A stretch of 64,000 nt of DNA, from positions 62,001 through 126,000 of the forward strand of contig JAVJQK010000101.1 of the NCBI GenBank assembly GCA_040218145.1, read 5' to 3'. This document shows positions 17,161 through 25,523 of the stretch, one piece after another. Positions within the stretch are counted from its first letter, which is position 1; each line of letters begins with the position of its first letter. The stretch comes from Sandaracinaceae bacterium (GTDB lineage Bacteria > Myxococcota_A > Polyangia > Polyangiales > Sandaracinaceae). Under the pieces are notes generated by a model. The model was not told where the DNA came from, made no database searches, and saw nothing but the letters and a program-made list of their open reading frames with translations. A program made the translations under genes and the position numbers.

Positions 17161-18078
17161 ATGAGCTGGATGCCCGCCGACGATCCGAAGTGTCGCGAGG
17201 AGCGGTCCGACGTGGTGGCGCAGGTGGTCGAGCCCCGCGAGCGCGATCTCGGGGACGGCTTCGTCGTCCGCCGCGTGCTGCCCGCGCCCCGCCGCCGCAT
17301 GGTCGGGCCCTTCATCTTCTGGGACGAGATGGGGCCCGTGACCCTCGCGCCCGGGAGAGGCCTCGACGTGCGCCCGCACCCGCACATCGGGCTCGCCACG
17401 ATCACCTATCTCTTCGAGGGCGAGATCTTCCACCGCGACAGCCTGGGCAGCGCGATCGCCATCCGGCCGGGCGAGGTGAACTGGATGACCGCCGGGCGCG
17501 GGGTCACCCATTCGGAGCGCACCCGGGACGAGGTCCGCGCGGTCGAGAGCCGCGTGCACGGCATCCAGTCGTGGATCGCGCTGCCGGAGGCGCACGAGGA
17601 CGACGCGCCCTGGTTCGCGCACCACGGGGCGGACGAGATCCCCGAGGTGGAGCAGGACGGCGCGACCTTCCGCGTGATCGCGGGCGAGGTCTACGGCGTC
17701 GCCTCCCCGGTCCGCACGCTCTCGCCGATGTTCTTCGTGGACGCGACGATCCCCGCTGGCGCGCGTGTGCCGCTGCCGGAGGGACACGAGGAGCGCGCGG
17801 CGTACGTCGTCTCGGGCGCCCTGCGCGCCAACGGCGATCGCTTCGGCGCGGGCCGCATGCTCGTGTTCGAGGCGGGCGACGCGTCCATCGTGGCGGACGA
17901 GGACAGCCGCGTGATGCTGATCGGCGGCGCGCCGCTGGGCCAGCGCTTCATCGAGTGGAACTTCGTGGGCAGCACCCGCGAGCGCGTCGAGGCCGCGAAG
18001 CGCGACTGGCGCGAGGAGCGCACGGAGCGCTTCCCGCTGGTCCCGGGCGACGAGGCGGAGCGGATCCCCTTGCCGTGA
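17161..18078 (+). CDS. Pirin-family protein
   Basis: A 305-residue bicupin. The pirin signature HPHIGL supplies metal ligands His73 and His75, with His117 and Glu119 in GVTHSER completing the usual Fe site. The family includes quercetinase-like dioxygenases and redox-sensing transcription cofactors; which applies here is unclear. The C-terminal cupin lacks the metal-binding set, as usual. Its stop codon overlaps the GTG start of a HAD-family phosphatase (GTGA), so the two are translationally coupled. Confidence 0.92.
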   Translation: MSWMPADDPKCREERSDVVAQVVEPRERDLGDGFVVRRVLPAPRRRMVGPFIFWDEMGPVTLAPGRGLDVRPHPHIGLATITYLFEGEIFHRDSLGSAIAIRPGEVNWMTAGRGVTHSERTRDEVRAVESRVHGIQSWIALPEAHEDDAPWFAHHGADEIPEVEQDGATFRVIAGEVYGVASPVRTLSPMFFVDATIPAGARVPLPEGHEERAAYVVSGALRANGDRFGAGRMLVFEAGDASIVADEDSRVMLIGGAPLGQRFIEWNFVGSTRERVEAAKRDWREERTERFPLVPGDEAERIPLP

Positions 18079-18728
18079 CGATCGAAGCAGCCACCCTCGA
18101 CAGTGCCATTTTCGATATGGACGGCCTGCTCATCGACTCCGAGCCGCTCTGGCGCCGGGCCGAGGTGGAGGTCTTCGCCAGCGTCGGGCTCACCCTGACC
18201 GAGGCGATGTGCGAGGCCACGACCGGCCTGCGCATCGACGAGGTCGTCGCCCACTGGCACGCGCGCGCGCCGTGGGAGGGCGAGGCCATCGACGCGGTGG
18301 CGGCGCGAATCGTCGACCGCATGATCGGCCTGGTGACCGCGGAGGGCGTGGCGCAGCCCGGGGCGCACGCCGCCGTCGACGCCTGCGCCCGCGCTGGTCT
18401 GACCCTCGCCCTCGCCTCCAGCTCCCCCGACCGCCTCATCGACGCCACGCTCACGCGCCTCGGCCTGTCCGAGCGCTTCGCCGTGCGTCGCTCCGCCCAG
18501 CACGAGAGCCACGGCAAGCCGCACCCCGCCGTCTTCCTCCACACGGCCGAAGACCTCGGCGTCGCCCCCACCCGCTGCCTCGTCTTCGAGGACTCGCTCA
18601 ACGGCGTGCTCGCGGCCAAGGCGGCGCGCATGACCTGCGTCGCCGTGCCCGAGGTCGATGACCCCCGCTTCTGCATCGCCGACCTCGTCCTGCGCTCCCT
18701 CGAAGAAGTCGAGGGGACGCTAGGTTGA
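18075..18728 (+). CDS. HAD-superfamily sugar-phosphatase-like hydrolase
   Basis: A 217-residue protein with the HAD nucleophile motif [11 protein letters not shown] (Asp14, general acid Asp16), motif II ASSS, a Lys in HGKPHP and motif [12 protein letters not shown] helical cap follows motif I, as in beta-phosphoglucomutase/2-deoxyglucose-6-phosphatase-like enzymes (YniC/HxpB type). It probably dephosphorylates small sugar phosphates in the cytoplasm. It begins at GTG overlapping the pirin stop. Its last codons (GTLG and stop) are supplied by an inverted repeat at 18713-18768, so the original C-terminus may have been replaced when that element arrived. Confidence 0.9.
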   Translation: MTIEAATLDSAIFDMDGLLIDSEPLWRRAEVEVFASVGLTLTEAMCEATTGLRIDEVVAHWHARAPWEGEAIDAVAARIVDRMIGLVTAEGVAQPGAHAAVDACARAGLTLALASSSPDRLIDATLTRLGLSERFAVRRSAQHESHGKPHPAVFLHTAEDLGVAPTRCLVFEDSLNGVLAAKAARMTCVAVPEVDDPRFCIADLVLRSLEEVEGTLG

Positions 18729-18768
18729 CTTGTTGACTTGTTTGGCAACAAGTCAACCTAGCGTCCCC
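18713..18768. repeat. Perfect 23-bp inverted repeat at a convergent gene junction
   Basis: Arms at 18713-18735 and 18746-18768 are exact reverse complements, starting GGGGACGCTAGG and separated by a 10-bp loop. The left arm contains the stop TGA of the HAD gene, and the right arm (bottom strand) contains the stop TAG of the zinc-ribbon gene. The TTGACTTGTTGACTTG core is shared with the element at 56461-56516. It can fold as a long RNA hairpin in both directions and may work as a bidirectional terminator, but without a T-tract. It looks like a small REP/MITE-type insertion. Confidence 0.9.
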
Positions 18769-19501
18769 GAGCCGTCCGCACGCGGATCGTCTCGTCCGAG
18801 AAGGTCGCCTCGCGCTCGAGGCCTCGGTAGTCGTCGTCGGTGGACGCGTCGTCGACGGCGCCGAACAGCTCCACGCGGTCTCCGTCGGAGAGGCGCACGC
18901 GCGCGCCGTCGTCCACGCGGAGCGCGTCCACGGGGACGCGGATCCGTGCTCCCCCATCGCATGAGAGGTAGACGCGGCGGCGCCCGCCGTCGTCGTGCAC
19001 GCGCAAGGTTCCCACGTGCCCACCACGGTTCGCCCGGCGGAGGCGCGCCGCGAGGGCGGGGCCGCGCCGGGCGACCAGCGCCGCGAGCACCCCGCCGAGG
19101 GTCACCGCGAGCGCGGCGACGACCAGGGCGAGGAGCAGCGGCCAGCTGACGAAGGAGAACCGGTCCGTCATCTCGAAGCGCAGGAGCGCCAGCCAGACGA
19201 GCCCGATCGCCACGGGCGAGAGGGCGGCCATCGCGACGAGCGCCGCGCGCACCTCCCCGGCCCCCGAGCGCAGCTCCGCCTCGGCCGGCCGCACCGCCAC
19301 CGACGAGCGCTCGAGCACGAACGGCAGGTCACACCCATCGCAGACGCTCGGCGCGGACGACTCGTCGCCGCAGCCAGGGCACACGTACGGCGCAGCCGTG
19401 CGGCTCTCACCCTCGGCCACGCGGCGCCGCGGTCCGTTGGACTTCGACATGCGCGCCCGGTGCCGCGACCCGGCCTCCGCGATCTGCGTGTAGCTCCCCA
19501 T
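18758..19501 (-). CDS. Zinc-ribbon membrane protein
   Basis: A 247-residue protein. A double CxxC zinc ribbon (CPGCGDESSAPSVCDGCDLP) lies at about residues 41-60. Two membrane segments follow at about 84-107 and 118-145, then a beta-rich C-terminal domain (GTLRVHDDGGRRRVYLSCDG, RVELFGAVDDAS) resembling a small OB- or NfeD-like barrel. Function unknown. An ATG at 19450 would remove 17 residues and still keep the zinc ribbon. The last residues RTARGR and stop come from the inverted repeat. The TPR-like gene lies 48 bp upstream on the same strand, so the two may form an operon. Confidence 0.72.
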   Translation of the reverse strand: MGSYTQIAEAGSRHRARMSKSNGPRRRVAEGESRTAAPYVCPGCGDESSAPSVCDGCDLPFVLERSSVAVRPAEAELRSGAGEVRAALVAMAALSPVAIGLVWLALLRFEMTDRFSFVSWPLLLALVVAALAVTLGGVLAALVARRGPALAARLRRANRGGHVGTLRVHDDGGRRRVYLSCDGGARIRVPVDALRVDDGARVRLSDGDRVELFGAVDDASTDDDYRGLEREATFSDETIRVRTARGR

Positions 19502-19549
19502 GGGGATGGAACCCGCCGCTCCATCGCCGCATTCGCGTTTCCCGGGCCT

Positions 19550-20032
19550 CTACCAGAAGCGCCACCACGGCCGCGGCTTCAGGCTCTCGAGGTACGCCTG
19601 GAGCTCGGCTCGGGCCAGGTCCGCGTCGGGCGCCGTGCTCGCGGCCATCAGACGCAAGGCCCCCTCGGCCCGCTCCACCGCGCGCTCCTGGTGGCCGCGC
19701 AGCTGATCGCAGCGTGACAGCCCCCAGAGGGCCTTGCCCTCGAGCGCGTCGTAGCCCGTGGTCGCGGCCACGGTCTGCGCGCGCCGGAAGAGGGCCGCCG
19801 CCGACTCGGGGTCGTCGAGCGCGAGCGGCACCTCGGCCGCCTGGCAGAGGAGGCTCGCGAACACGACGTGCGCCTCGACCTCGGGGTGGGCATCGACGAG
19901 CTCGAACGCCTCGGAGATGCGGTCGGTCGCAGCCTCGACGTCGCCCTCGACGCCGAGGCGCGCCGCTTCGTCTCGCAGCGCGGCCACGCGGGTCAGGACT
20001 CGTTCGGGGGCTTCGGGGACCGACGTGTTCAT
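19550..20032 (-). CDS. Small TPR-like helical protein
   Basis: A 160-residue all-helical protein with at least three tetratricopeptide-like helix pairs (EAFELVDAHPEVEAHVVFAS, DPESAAALFRRAQTVAATTG, GHQERAVERAEGALRLMA). No signal peptide or enzyme motif is present, so it is probably a cytoplasmic scaffold. It is divergent from the large STAND regulator across 98 bp, and the TPR-like character of both suggests partnership. The zinc-ribbon membrane protein follows on the same strand. Confidence 0.68.
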   Translation of the reverse strand: MNTSVPEAPERVLTRVAALRDEAARLGVEGDVEAATDRISEAFELVDAHPEVEAHVVFASLLCQAAEVPLALDDPESAAALFRRAQTVAATTGYDALEGKALWGLSRCDQLRGHQERAVERAEGALRLMAASTAPDADLARAELQAYLESLKPRPWWRFW

Positions 20033-20130
20033 CGGCGGAAGCTCCCATGGACCCCGCGAACGCGCGATCGAACGGCGTTCAGGCGCCCCGCGCTTCGCTA
20101 CTGAACTCGGTTCGGTGGTAGATTGCGCGC

Positions 20131-22827
20131 GTGGTGCGCGATGTGAAGCTCCCTGTCCCTGCGACCGCCTTCATCGGGAGGCGCCGGCCGCTCCGGACCC
20201 TGCTCGATCTGTTCGAGCGGGGGGAGAGCCTCGTGACCGTCGTGGGCGCGGGCGGGATCGGCAAGACCCGTCTCTCCATCGAGGCGGGGCGGCGGCGAGC
20301 CGAGCGCGGCGACACGGTGCGCTTCTGCGATCTGACCGAGGCGCACGACGAGGAGGGCTTCGTCACCGCGGTCGCCCACTGCATCGGGGCGCGCGACGCG
20401 AGCGAGGACGAGGTGGTGACCACCCTCCGCCGGCTGCGGCGCGGGCTGCTCGTGCTCGACAACTTCGAGCAGCTGATGGAGCAGGCGAGCATGGTCGGCC
20501 GCTGGCGCGTGGAGTGCCCGGAGCTCCGGCTGCTCGTGACGTCGCGCGAGCTGCTGCGGCTCGAGGGCGAGGTGGTGCTGGAGCTCGGCCCGCTCGAGCT
20601 GACGGTGCCCGAAGACGAGGACCGCCCGAGCGAGGCGCTCCAGCTCTGGTCGGCCGCGCGGCAGCGCATGGATCCGAGCTACAGCGTGTCCACCGACGAC
20701 GAGAGCGCGCTGGTGGAGATCGTCTCGCGCCTGGACGGCATCCCGCTCGCGATCGAGCTGGCCGCGGCCCGCGCCAACCTGATGAGCACGCAGCAGCTCC
20801 GCGACCGGCTGAACCGCCGCTTCGATGTCCTGCGCGGCCGGGCCCGCGATCGCTCCGCGCGCCGCGCCACGATGGAGGGCGCGCTCGACTGGAGCTGGGA
20901 GCTGCTCGAGCCCTGGGAGCAGACCGCGCTCTCGCAGTGCTCGGTCTTCCGCGGCGGCTTCTCGCTCGACGGCGCCGAGGCCACCATCTCGCTCGGCGAC
21001 GACGCGCCGCCCGTGCTCGACGTGCTCCAGGCCCTGCGGGACAAGAGCCTGCTCCGCCGCGTGGACGACGCCCCCGGCCGGCTCACCACCTACGCGACCA
21101 TCCGCGACTACGGGGCGCGGCAGCTGCGGCGCGACGAGGACGACGCCCAGGCGACCGAGCGCCGTCACGGCCAGTTCTACGCCGCCCTCGGGCGCGCTCT
21201 GGTGGAGGCGAGCCTGGGCCTAAAGGGGGCCGACGCGCTCCTGGATCTCTCGGCCGACCTCGACAACTTCCTCGCCGTGGCCGAGCGCGCCGTCACCCGC
21301 GCCGAGCTGGACCCGCGCGAGCTGGACGACGCGCTCGACGCGATGGCCGCCACCGACGCGGTCTTCACCACCCGCGGCCCGACGGGCGGCAACGCGGAGC
21401 TGCTCGACGCGGTGATCGGCGCCTGCGACGGCCTCGACGTCTCCCCGTCGAAGCTCGCCCGCGCGCTCCGCGCCCGGGGCCTGGTCACCGCCGGCCGGGG
21501 GGAGATCGCGCGGAGCCGCGCCGACCTCGAGCGCGCGGTGGCCCTGACCCAAGACAGCCCCGGCGAGCACGGGCGCGCCCTGCTCGATCTCTCGTGGACG
21601 TATCTGCGCGAGCGCGATCTCCCCCAGGTCGAGGCGCTCTGCGGGGCCGCGCTCGAGGCGGCGCGCTCGGTGAAGGACCGGCAGCTCGAGGGCATGGCGC
21701 TCGGCGCGCTCGGCGCCCCGCCCAAGGAGCGCGGGGACGACGCCAAGGCAGCCAAGCTCTACCGCGAGGCGCTCTCGATCCACCGCGAGACCGGCAACCG
21801 CTGGTACGAGGGGCTCGCCCACACGCGGCTCGCCATCCTGCACCTGGAGCATGGTCTCATCCGTGAGGCGCGCGAGCACGCCCAGGAGGCGCTGACCGTG
21901 CACCGCGAGTTCGGGATCCGGGTGGCGGAGGCGCTGATGCTCCAGTGCCTGGGCGGCACCGCGCACGTGGAGGGCGACCTCGAGGAGGCGCGCGACTGCT
22001 ACGCGGAGAGCGCGGAGCTCTCGGCCCAGCTCGGTGACCAGCGCCTGCTCGGCACGGGCCTCGGCTACCGCGCGGTGGCGGAGCTGGAGCTGGGCGACCT
22101 CGAGGCGGCGCGCGAGCACCTCGAGGAGGCGTGCCGGACCAGCCGCCTGATCGGCGAGCACCGCCACGGCGCGCTCTTCCGGGCCTACGCCGGGGCCGTC
22201 GAGGCGCTCGCGGGGAGCCCCGAGGAGGCGCTCGAGCACCTGGACCGGGCGCGCGCGACCCTGGCCGAGCACGCCGATCTCAAGCTCGAGGCCAGCGTGG
22301 CCGTGCTCGGCGCGCTCGTGCCCGTGACCCGGGCCGCCCGGGGGGACGCCGACGCGCGCGAGGAGGCGGAGCGGCAGCTGAAGGACGCGCTCGCGGCCCG
22401 CGGCACGCTCACCTCCCCCGAGAAGAGCTCGGCCGACGTGCGCATCGCGCTCCGGATCGTGCGCCACGCCCTCGACGCGCTCGAGCAGGCCAGCGACAGC
22501 GAGAACGCGCTGCGGGTCGACCCGAGCGGCGCGTGGTTCGAGCCGCCGTCGGGTGAGCGCGTCGACTGCCGCCGCCGTCAGGCCCTGCGCCGCATCCTCG
22601 TCCGGCTCGCGCGCCAGCGCGTCCAGCAGCCGAGCGTGCCCATCGCGCCCGAGGCGCTGATCGGCGCGGGCTGGCCCGACGAGAAGATGAGCGCGGCGAG
22701 CGCCCAGAACCGCCTCTACGTGACCATCAACCGGCTCCGCCAGCTCGGGCTCGCCGAGACCCTGCAGCTCGTCGAAGGCGGCTACCGCCTCGACCCCGAC
22801 GTGCCGCTCGCGCTCGTCCCCGAGTGA
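20131..22827 (+). CDS. STAND ATPase regulator with TPR array and C-terminal winged helix
   Basis: An 898-residue protein with GTG start. Walker A GAGGIGKT is at 39-46, Walker B LLVLDNFEQL near residue 110 and the sensor-like LLVTSREL soon after. Residues about 250-330 form the winged-helix arm of STAND ATPases (WELLEPWEQTALSQCSVFRG). Residues about 350-780 are TPR repeats. The last 100 residues look like an OmpR-type winged helix: ALIGAGWPDEKM, then NRLYVTINRLRQLGL and GGYRLDP. STAND proteins oligomerise on ligand binding; here the output is probably DNA binding. The gene at 36788 is a paralogue with the same order. The TPR-like gene is divergent, 98 bp away. Confidence 0.85.
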   Translation: MVRDVKLPVPATAFIGRRRPLRTLLDLFERGESLVTVVGAGGIGKTRLSIEAGRRRAERGDTVRFCDLTEAHDEEGFVTAVAHCIGARDASEDEVVTTLRRLRRGLLVLDNFEQLMEQASMVGRWRVECPELRLLVTSRELLRLEGEVVLELGPLELTVPEDEDRPSEALQLWSAARQRMDPSYSVSTDDESALVEIVSRLDGIPLAIELAAARANLMSTQQLRDRLNRRFDVLRGRARDRSARRATMEGALDWSWELLEPWEQTALSQCSVFRGGFSLDGAEATISLGDDAPPVLDVLQALRDKSLLRRVDDAPGRLTTYATIRDYGARQLRRDEDDAQATERRHGQFYAALGRALVEASLGLKGADALLDLSADLDNFLAVAERAVTRAELDPRELDDALDAMAATDAVFTTRGPTGGNAELLDAVIGACDGLDVSPSKLARALRARGLVTAGRGEIARSRADLERAVALTQDSPGEHGRALLDLSWTYLRERDLPQVEALCGAALEAARSVKDRQLEGMALGALGAPPKERGDDAKAAKLYREALSIHRETGNRWYEGLAHTRLAILHLEHGLIREAREHAQEALTVHREFGIRVAEALMLQCLGGTAHVEGDLEEARDCYAESAELSAQLGDQRLLGTGLGYRAVAELELGDLEAAREHLEEACRTSRLIGEHRHGALFRAYAGAVEALAGSPEEALEHLDRARATLAEHADLKLEASVAVLGALVPVTRAARGDADAREEAERQLKDALAARGTLTSPEKSSADVRIALRIVRHALDALEQASDSENALRVDPSGAWFEPPSGERVDCRRRQALRRILVRLARQRVQQPSVPIAPEALIGAGWPDEKMSAASAQNRLYVTINRLRQLGLAETLQLVEGGYRLDPDVPLALVPE

Positions 22828-22852
22828 CGGCTGCTCCGGGCTCCGGACGGGG

Positions 22853-22995
22853 CTCGCGCAAAGGCGCAAGACGCGAAGGAGACGGGGCCTCACTCCCTCC
22901 CTTTGCCTCTGCGCCTTTGCGTCTTTGCGCGAAAACCTACGGAGCTCGGGTAGATGGCGCCGGCCGGCGAGCCTTTGCGTCTTTGCGCGAAAACC
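22853..22995. repeat. CGCAAAG/CTTTGCG interspersed repeat cluster
   Basis: This lies in the 350-bp gap after the STAND gene. Two identical 25-bp copies, beginning GCCTTTGCGTCTTTGCG, occupy 22913-22937 and 22971-22995, 58 bp apart. An imperfect inverted copy (CTCGCGCAAAGGCGCAAGAC...) lies at 22853-22879. The motif GCGCAAAGACGCAAAG recurs at 24798-24865. It is a low-GC signature compared with the genes around it. I see no coding region or terminator other than these repeats in the gap. Confidence 0.8.
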
Positions 22996-23177
22996 GCCGG
23001 TGAGTGACCAGACTCTGAACAGTCCGGGCGGGAGCTGGTGGACGGGCTGCGTGCCTCGTTTCGGGGGTCGCAGGGGTCCTGCGTGCGGATCCGCCCGTCA
23101 TCGCGGAGGCGAGTCCGCATCTCGAGGGGGTCGTGGTGCGGCTCTCAGGCGGCACGATGATTGCGCAACGAGGGGAC

Positions 23178-24440
23178 GTGAACCGACTGCGCACCCTCCT
23201 CGTCCTCTCGCTCCTCACCGCCTGCGCCGCGCCCTCGGGGGCCGGAGAAGAGGGCGGACACGGCGACCTCGAGATCATCTCCGAGGGGCTGACCGTTGGC
23301 GGCGCGGCCGGCGCGCGCTGCAGCACCACCAGCGTGGCGCCGCTCTCGGAGCAGCTCATCCAGGAGGTGCAGTGCCTCGAGCCCGGGCGCATGCGGCGCA
23401 TCGACGAGATCTCGGGGGTCTCTCTCTCGGACGCGACCTTCCCGTTCCTGCAGACGCCCGCCGCCGACGCGCTCGAGCGCGCCGTGCAGCGACGCGGCGG
23501 GCGGCGCATCTACCTGAACTCGGGCCTCCGCACCCTGCCCGCGCAGTACCTGCTCTACCAGTGGTACCGCCGCGGACGTTGCGGAATCAGCCTCGCGGCG
23601 CGACCCGGCCGTAGCAACCATGAGTCGGGCCTCGCGATCGACATCGACGACAACGGCTCGTGGCGGAGCGCGCTCGGAGCCGAGGGCTTCAACTGGCTCG
23701 GCTCGCGCGACCCGGTGCACTTCGACTTCGTGCGCGGCGGCACCGACCTGCGCCGCCTCTCGGTCCTCGCCTTCCAGCGCCTGTGGAACCGCAACCACCC
23801 CGAGGACCGCATCGCCGAGGACGGCGACTACGGCCCGCAGACCGAGTCGCGCCTCTCCCGCGCCCCGGCCGAGGGCTTCCGGGTCGGCGCGAGCTGCGGG
23901 GGCGAGCCGGAGGCGCCGACCGAGCCGATGGCCGTCGACTGGGAGCGGCGCTCCGACGGCACGTACGACTTCCGCGCCGAGGCGCCGGCCAGCATCTCCC
24001 GCGTGGTCTACGCCATCGACGGGTACGTGATCGGCCGCGCCAGCCGGGCCGAGGGCGACGACTTCCACATCCACTACGAGTTCAACTTCCACACCGACGA
24101 GCGGCTCGTGGAGGTCACCGGCTACGACGCCGCGGACCGCCCGGTCGGCCTCGGGCTCGGCCTCATCGACGTGACCGAGGACACCGCGGTCTTCATCAAG
24201 CAGATGGGCCCCGGGCTCTACGAGATCGGCCTCGAGCGCCCCCCGGAGGCGGTGGCCGCGATCGAGGTCCGCGCCGACGGGTTCCTGCTCCGTGACGGAG
24301 TGAGCGGCTCGAGCTGGAGCACGCGCCACGCGGTCCGCTCGAGCTTCGAGAGCCTGGGCGAGCGCCGCTTCGAGATCGCCACCTACAACGCCGATGGAAG
24401 TCACCGCGGCACCCTCCGCCGCACCTTCGTCCTGCGCTGA
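23178..24440 (+). CDS. M15-type D-Ala-D-Ala carboxypeptidase-like lipoprotein
   Basis: About 420 residues. The GTG at 23178 is preferred because it is directly preceded by GAGGGGAC and starts a clean signal peptide with lipobox LLTAC. Residues about 100-185 show the M15/VanY zinc peptidase pattern: SNHESGLAID (His148, Asp155) and DPVHFDF (His181), after a YLNSGLRTLPAQYLLYQWY segment. A peptidoglycan-binding-like motif (LAFQRLWNRNHPEDRI) follows. The C-terminal 180 residues are beta-rich repeats of unknown role. It probably trims or binds peptidoglycan at the outer membrane. ATG 23157 is an alternative start. Confidence 0.83.
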   Translation: MNRLRTLLVLSLLTACAAPSGAGEEGGHGDLEIISEGLTVGGAAGARCSTTSVAPLSEQLIQEVQCLEPGRMRRIDEISGVSLSDATFPFLQTPAADALERAVQRRGGRRIYLNSGLRTLPAQYLLYQWYRRGRCGISLAARPGRSNHESGLAIDIDDNGSWRSALGAEGFNWLGSRDPVHFDFVRGGTDLRRLSVLAFQRLWNRNHPEDRIAEDGDYGPQTESRLSRAPAEGFRVGASCGGEPEAPTEPMAVDWERRSDGTYDFRAEAPASISRVVYAIDGYVIGRASRAEGDDFHIHYEFNFHTDERLVEVTGYDAADRPVGLGLGLIDVTEDTAVFIKQMGPGLYEIGLERPPEAVAAIEVRADGFLLRDGVSGSSWSTRHAVRSSFESLGERRFEIATYNADGSHRGTLRRTFVLR

Positions 24441-24517
24441 CGCGCTCCACCGCTTCGCGAACGCGGCGGCGCGGCGGTGCGGGACGGCTTTGTCATTCGG
24501 GACTCGGATGGCCTGGG

Positions 24518-24543
24518 TTCTGACAGCGTATTTGGCGTCAGAA
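24518..24543. repeat. Short inverted repeat TTCTGAC/GTCAGAA
   Basis: Perfect 7-bp arms at 24518-24524 and 24537-24543 with a 12-nt spacer, 78 bp after the M15-like gene. It could be the transcription terminator for that gene or the left boundary of the 42-bp repeat array that begins 18 bp later. Confidence 0.45.
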
Positions 24544-24560
24544 CGCAAGCACACTGCGAA

Positions 24561-24728
24561 CGACGTACCTTTGAAGGTACAAAATCGCACCGACGCTGCG
24601 ATCGACGTACCTTCGAAGATACAAAAACGCACTGGCACTGCGATCGATGTACCTTCGAAGGTACAACATCGCACCAGCGCTGCGATCGACGTACCTTCAA
24701 AGGTACAAGACCGCACCAGCGCTGCGAT
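24561..24728. repeat. Four tandem 42-bp units, each with a 16-bp palindrome
   Basis: Exact 42-bp periodicity: units start at 24561, 24603, 24645 and 24687. Each opens CGAYGTACCTTYGAAGGTAC and closes with CACTGCGAT or CGCTGCGAT. Unit 3 contains the perfect palindrome GTACCTTCGAAGGTAC; the others differ at one or two bases. A partial unit end precedes (24541-24560) and a decayed copy follows (about 24729-24765). Because 42 is divisible by three, several frames stay open, but none has gene features. Composition is lower in GC than the surroundings. This is not a CRISPR: there are no unique spacers. Confidence 0.92.
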
Positions 24729-24797
24729 TCCAGAGCTTTGAAGCCACGCCAGCGCAGCGCGGCTGTGTTCTGGGAGGGCGGCACCCGAAAAATCGCA

Positions 24798-24865
24798 CTT
24801 TGCGCCTTCGCGTCTTTGCGCGAGTCCCATTTCCGAAGCTCGCGCAAAGACGCAAAGACGCAAAG
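24798..24865. repeat. Long inverted repeat of CTTTGCG-type sequence
   Basis: 27-bp arms at 24798-24824 and 24839-24865 (second arm starting CTCGCGCAAAGACGCAAAG) pair with two mismatches around a 14-nt loop. The same word family occurs at 22853-22995. A degenerate trace (CTCTGCGCCTTCGCGCGGA) continues at about 24909-24927. The region from 24441 to 24983 holds no gene that I can support; it is made of this repeat, the 42-bp array and flanking remnants. Confidence 0.85.
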
Positions 24866-24983
24866 GGGGTGGAGCCGGTACTCCGTGTGTGAATCGCAGA
24901 GCGCTCGTCTCTGCGCCTTCGCGCGGATCTCTCTTCCGAAGCTTCGTCTTACGCGCGCGGGATTCGGGGCTATCATCTCGCGC

Positions 24984-25523
24984 ATGAAGCTCGAAGAACG
25001 GCTCGGCAAGATCGCCACGGGGATGAGCGTCTCGGACGCCATCGACTCCTACATGGACGAGCTGGAGGCGAAGGGCACGCCCGTCTCGGACCCCGCGGCG
25101 GAGGCCGACGCGGAGCTGATGGCGATCGTCGAGGTCATGTTCCTCATGGCCGCCGTGGACGGTGAGGTCTCGGAGGAGGAGGTGCGCGAGCTGCGCGCGT
25201 CGCTCCAGGCCATCCGCGACATGAACGCGATGGGGGGCGGCTTCGAGCTGGACGCGGTCATGAAGGACCTGAGCGGCAAGCTCGCCGAGGAGGGCTGGAA
25301 GCAGCGCCTCGAGAAGGCCGCGGCTCGCATCCGCGCGCCCGAGGCCCGCTCGTTCGCCTTCCAGCTCGCGGCGAGCGTCGCCTTCGTCGACGACTTCGTG
25401 GCCCACGCCGAGGCGGCGGCCATCGACTCGCTCGCGCAGGCGTTCGGCTTCGAGAAGGAGGAGAGCCAGGACCTCCTCCGCGAGGTCCACGAGAACCTCT
25501 TCGCCGACCCCCGCCGCGCCTGA
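24984..25523 (+). CDS. TerB-like domain protein
   Basis: A 179-residue helical protein, starting at the ATG after the repeat zone. The segment LMAIVEVMFLMAAVDGEVSE with conserved acidic residues, and a second helical half (LAASVAFVDDFVAHAEAAAI), fit the TerB/DjlA-N superfamily found in tellurite-resistance and stress proteins, where acidic residues bind metal. Cytoplasmic; role unknown. Its TGA stop directly abuts the stop of the convergent FadR-type gene, forming TGATCA. Confidence 0.75.
   Translation: MKLEERLGKIATGMSVSDAIDSYMDELEAKGTPVSDPAAEADAELMAIVEVMFLMAAVDGEVSEEEVRELRASLQAIRDMNAMGGGFELDAVMKDLSGKLAEEGWKQRLEKAAARIRAPEARSFAFQLAASVAFVDDFVAHAEAAAIDSLAQAFGFEKEESQDLLREVHENLFADPRRA

Noticed and set aside
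18713-18768. Simple intrinsic terminator
   Set aside because: No T-tract follows either arm and related sequence recurs at other gene ends; an inserted element fits better, although it may also terminate.
22828-23177. Small coding gene in the gap after the first STAND regulator
   Set aside because: Short frames there are made of repeat sequence, without ribosome site or protein-like composition.
24561-24728. CRISPR-like array
   Set aside because: Units are contiguous 42-bp copies with no unique spacers, and no cas genes are present.
24477-25490. Long frames reading through the 42-bp repeats with 14-residue periodic peptides on both strands
   Set aside because: 42 is divisible by three so stops are absent by arithmetic; no ribosome site, no third-position GC bias, and the frames run into the TerB-like gene.
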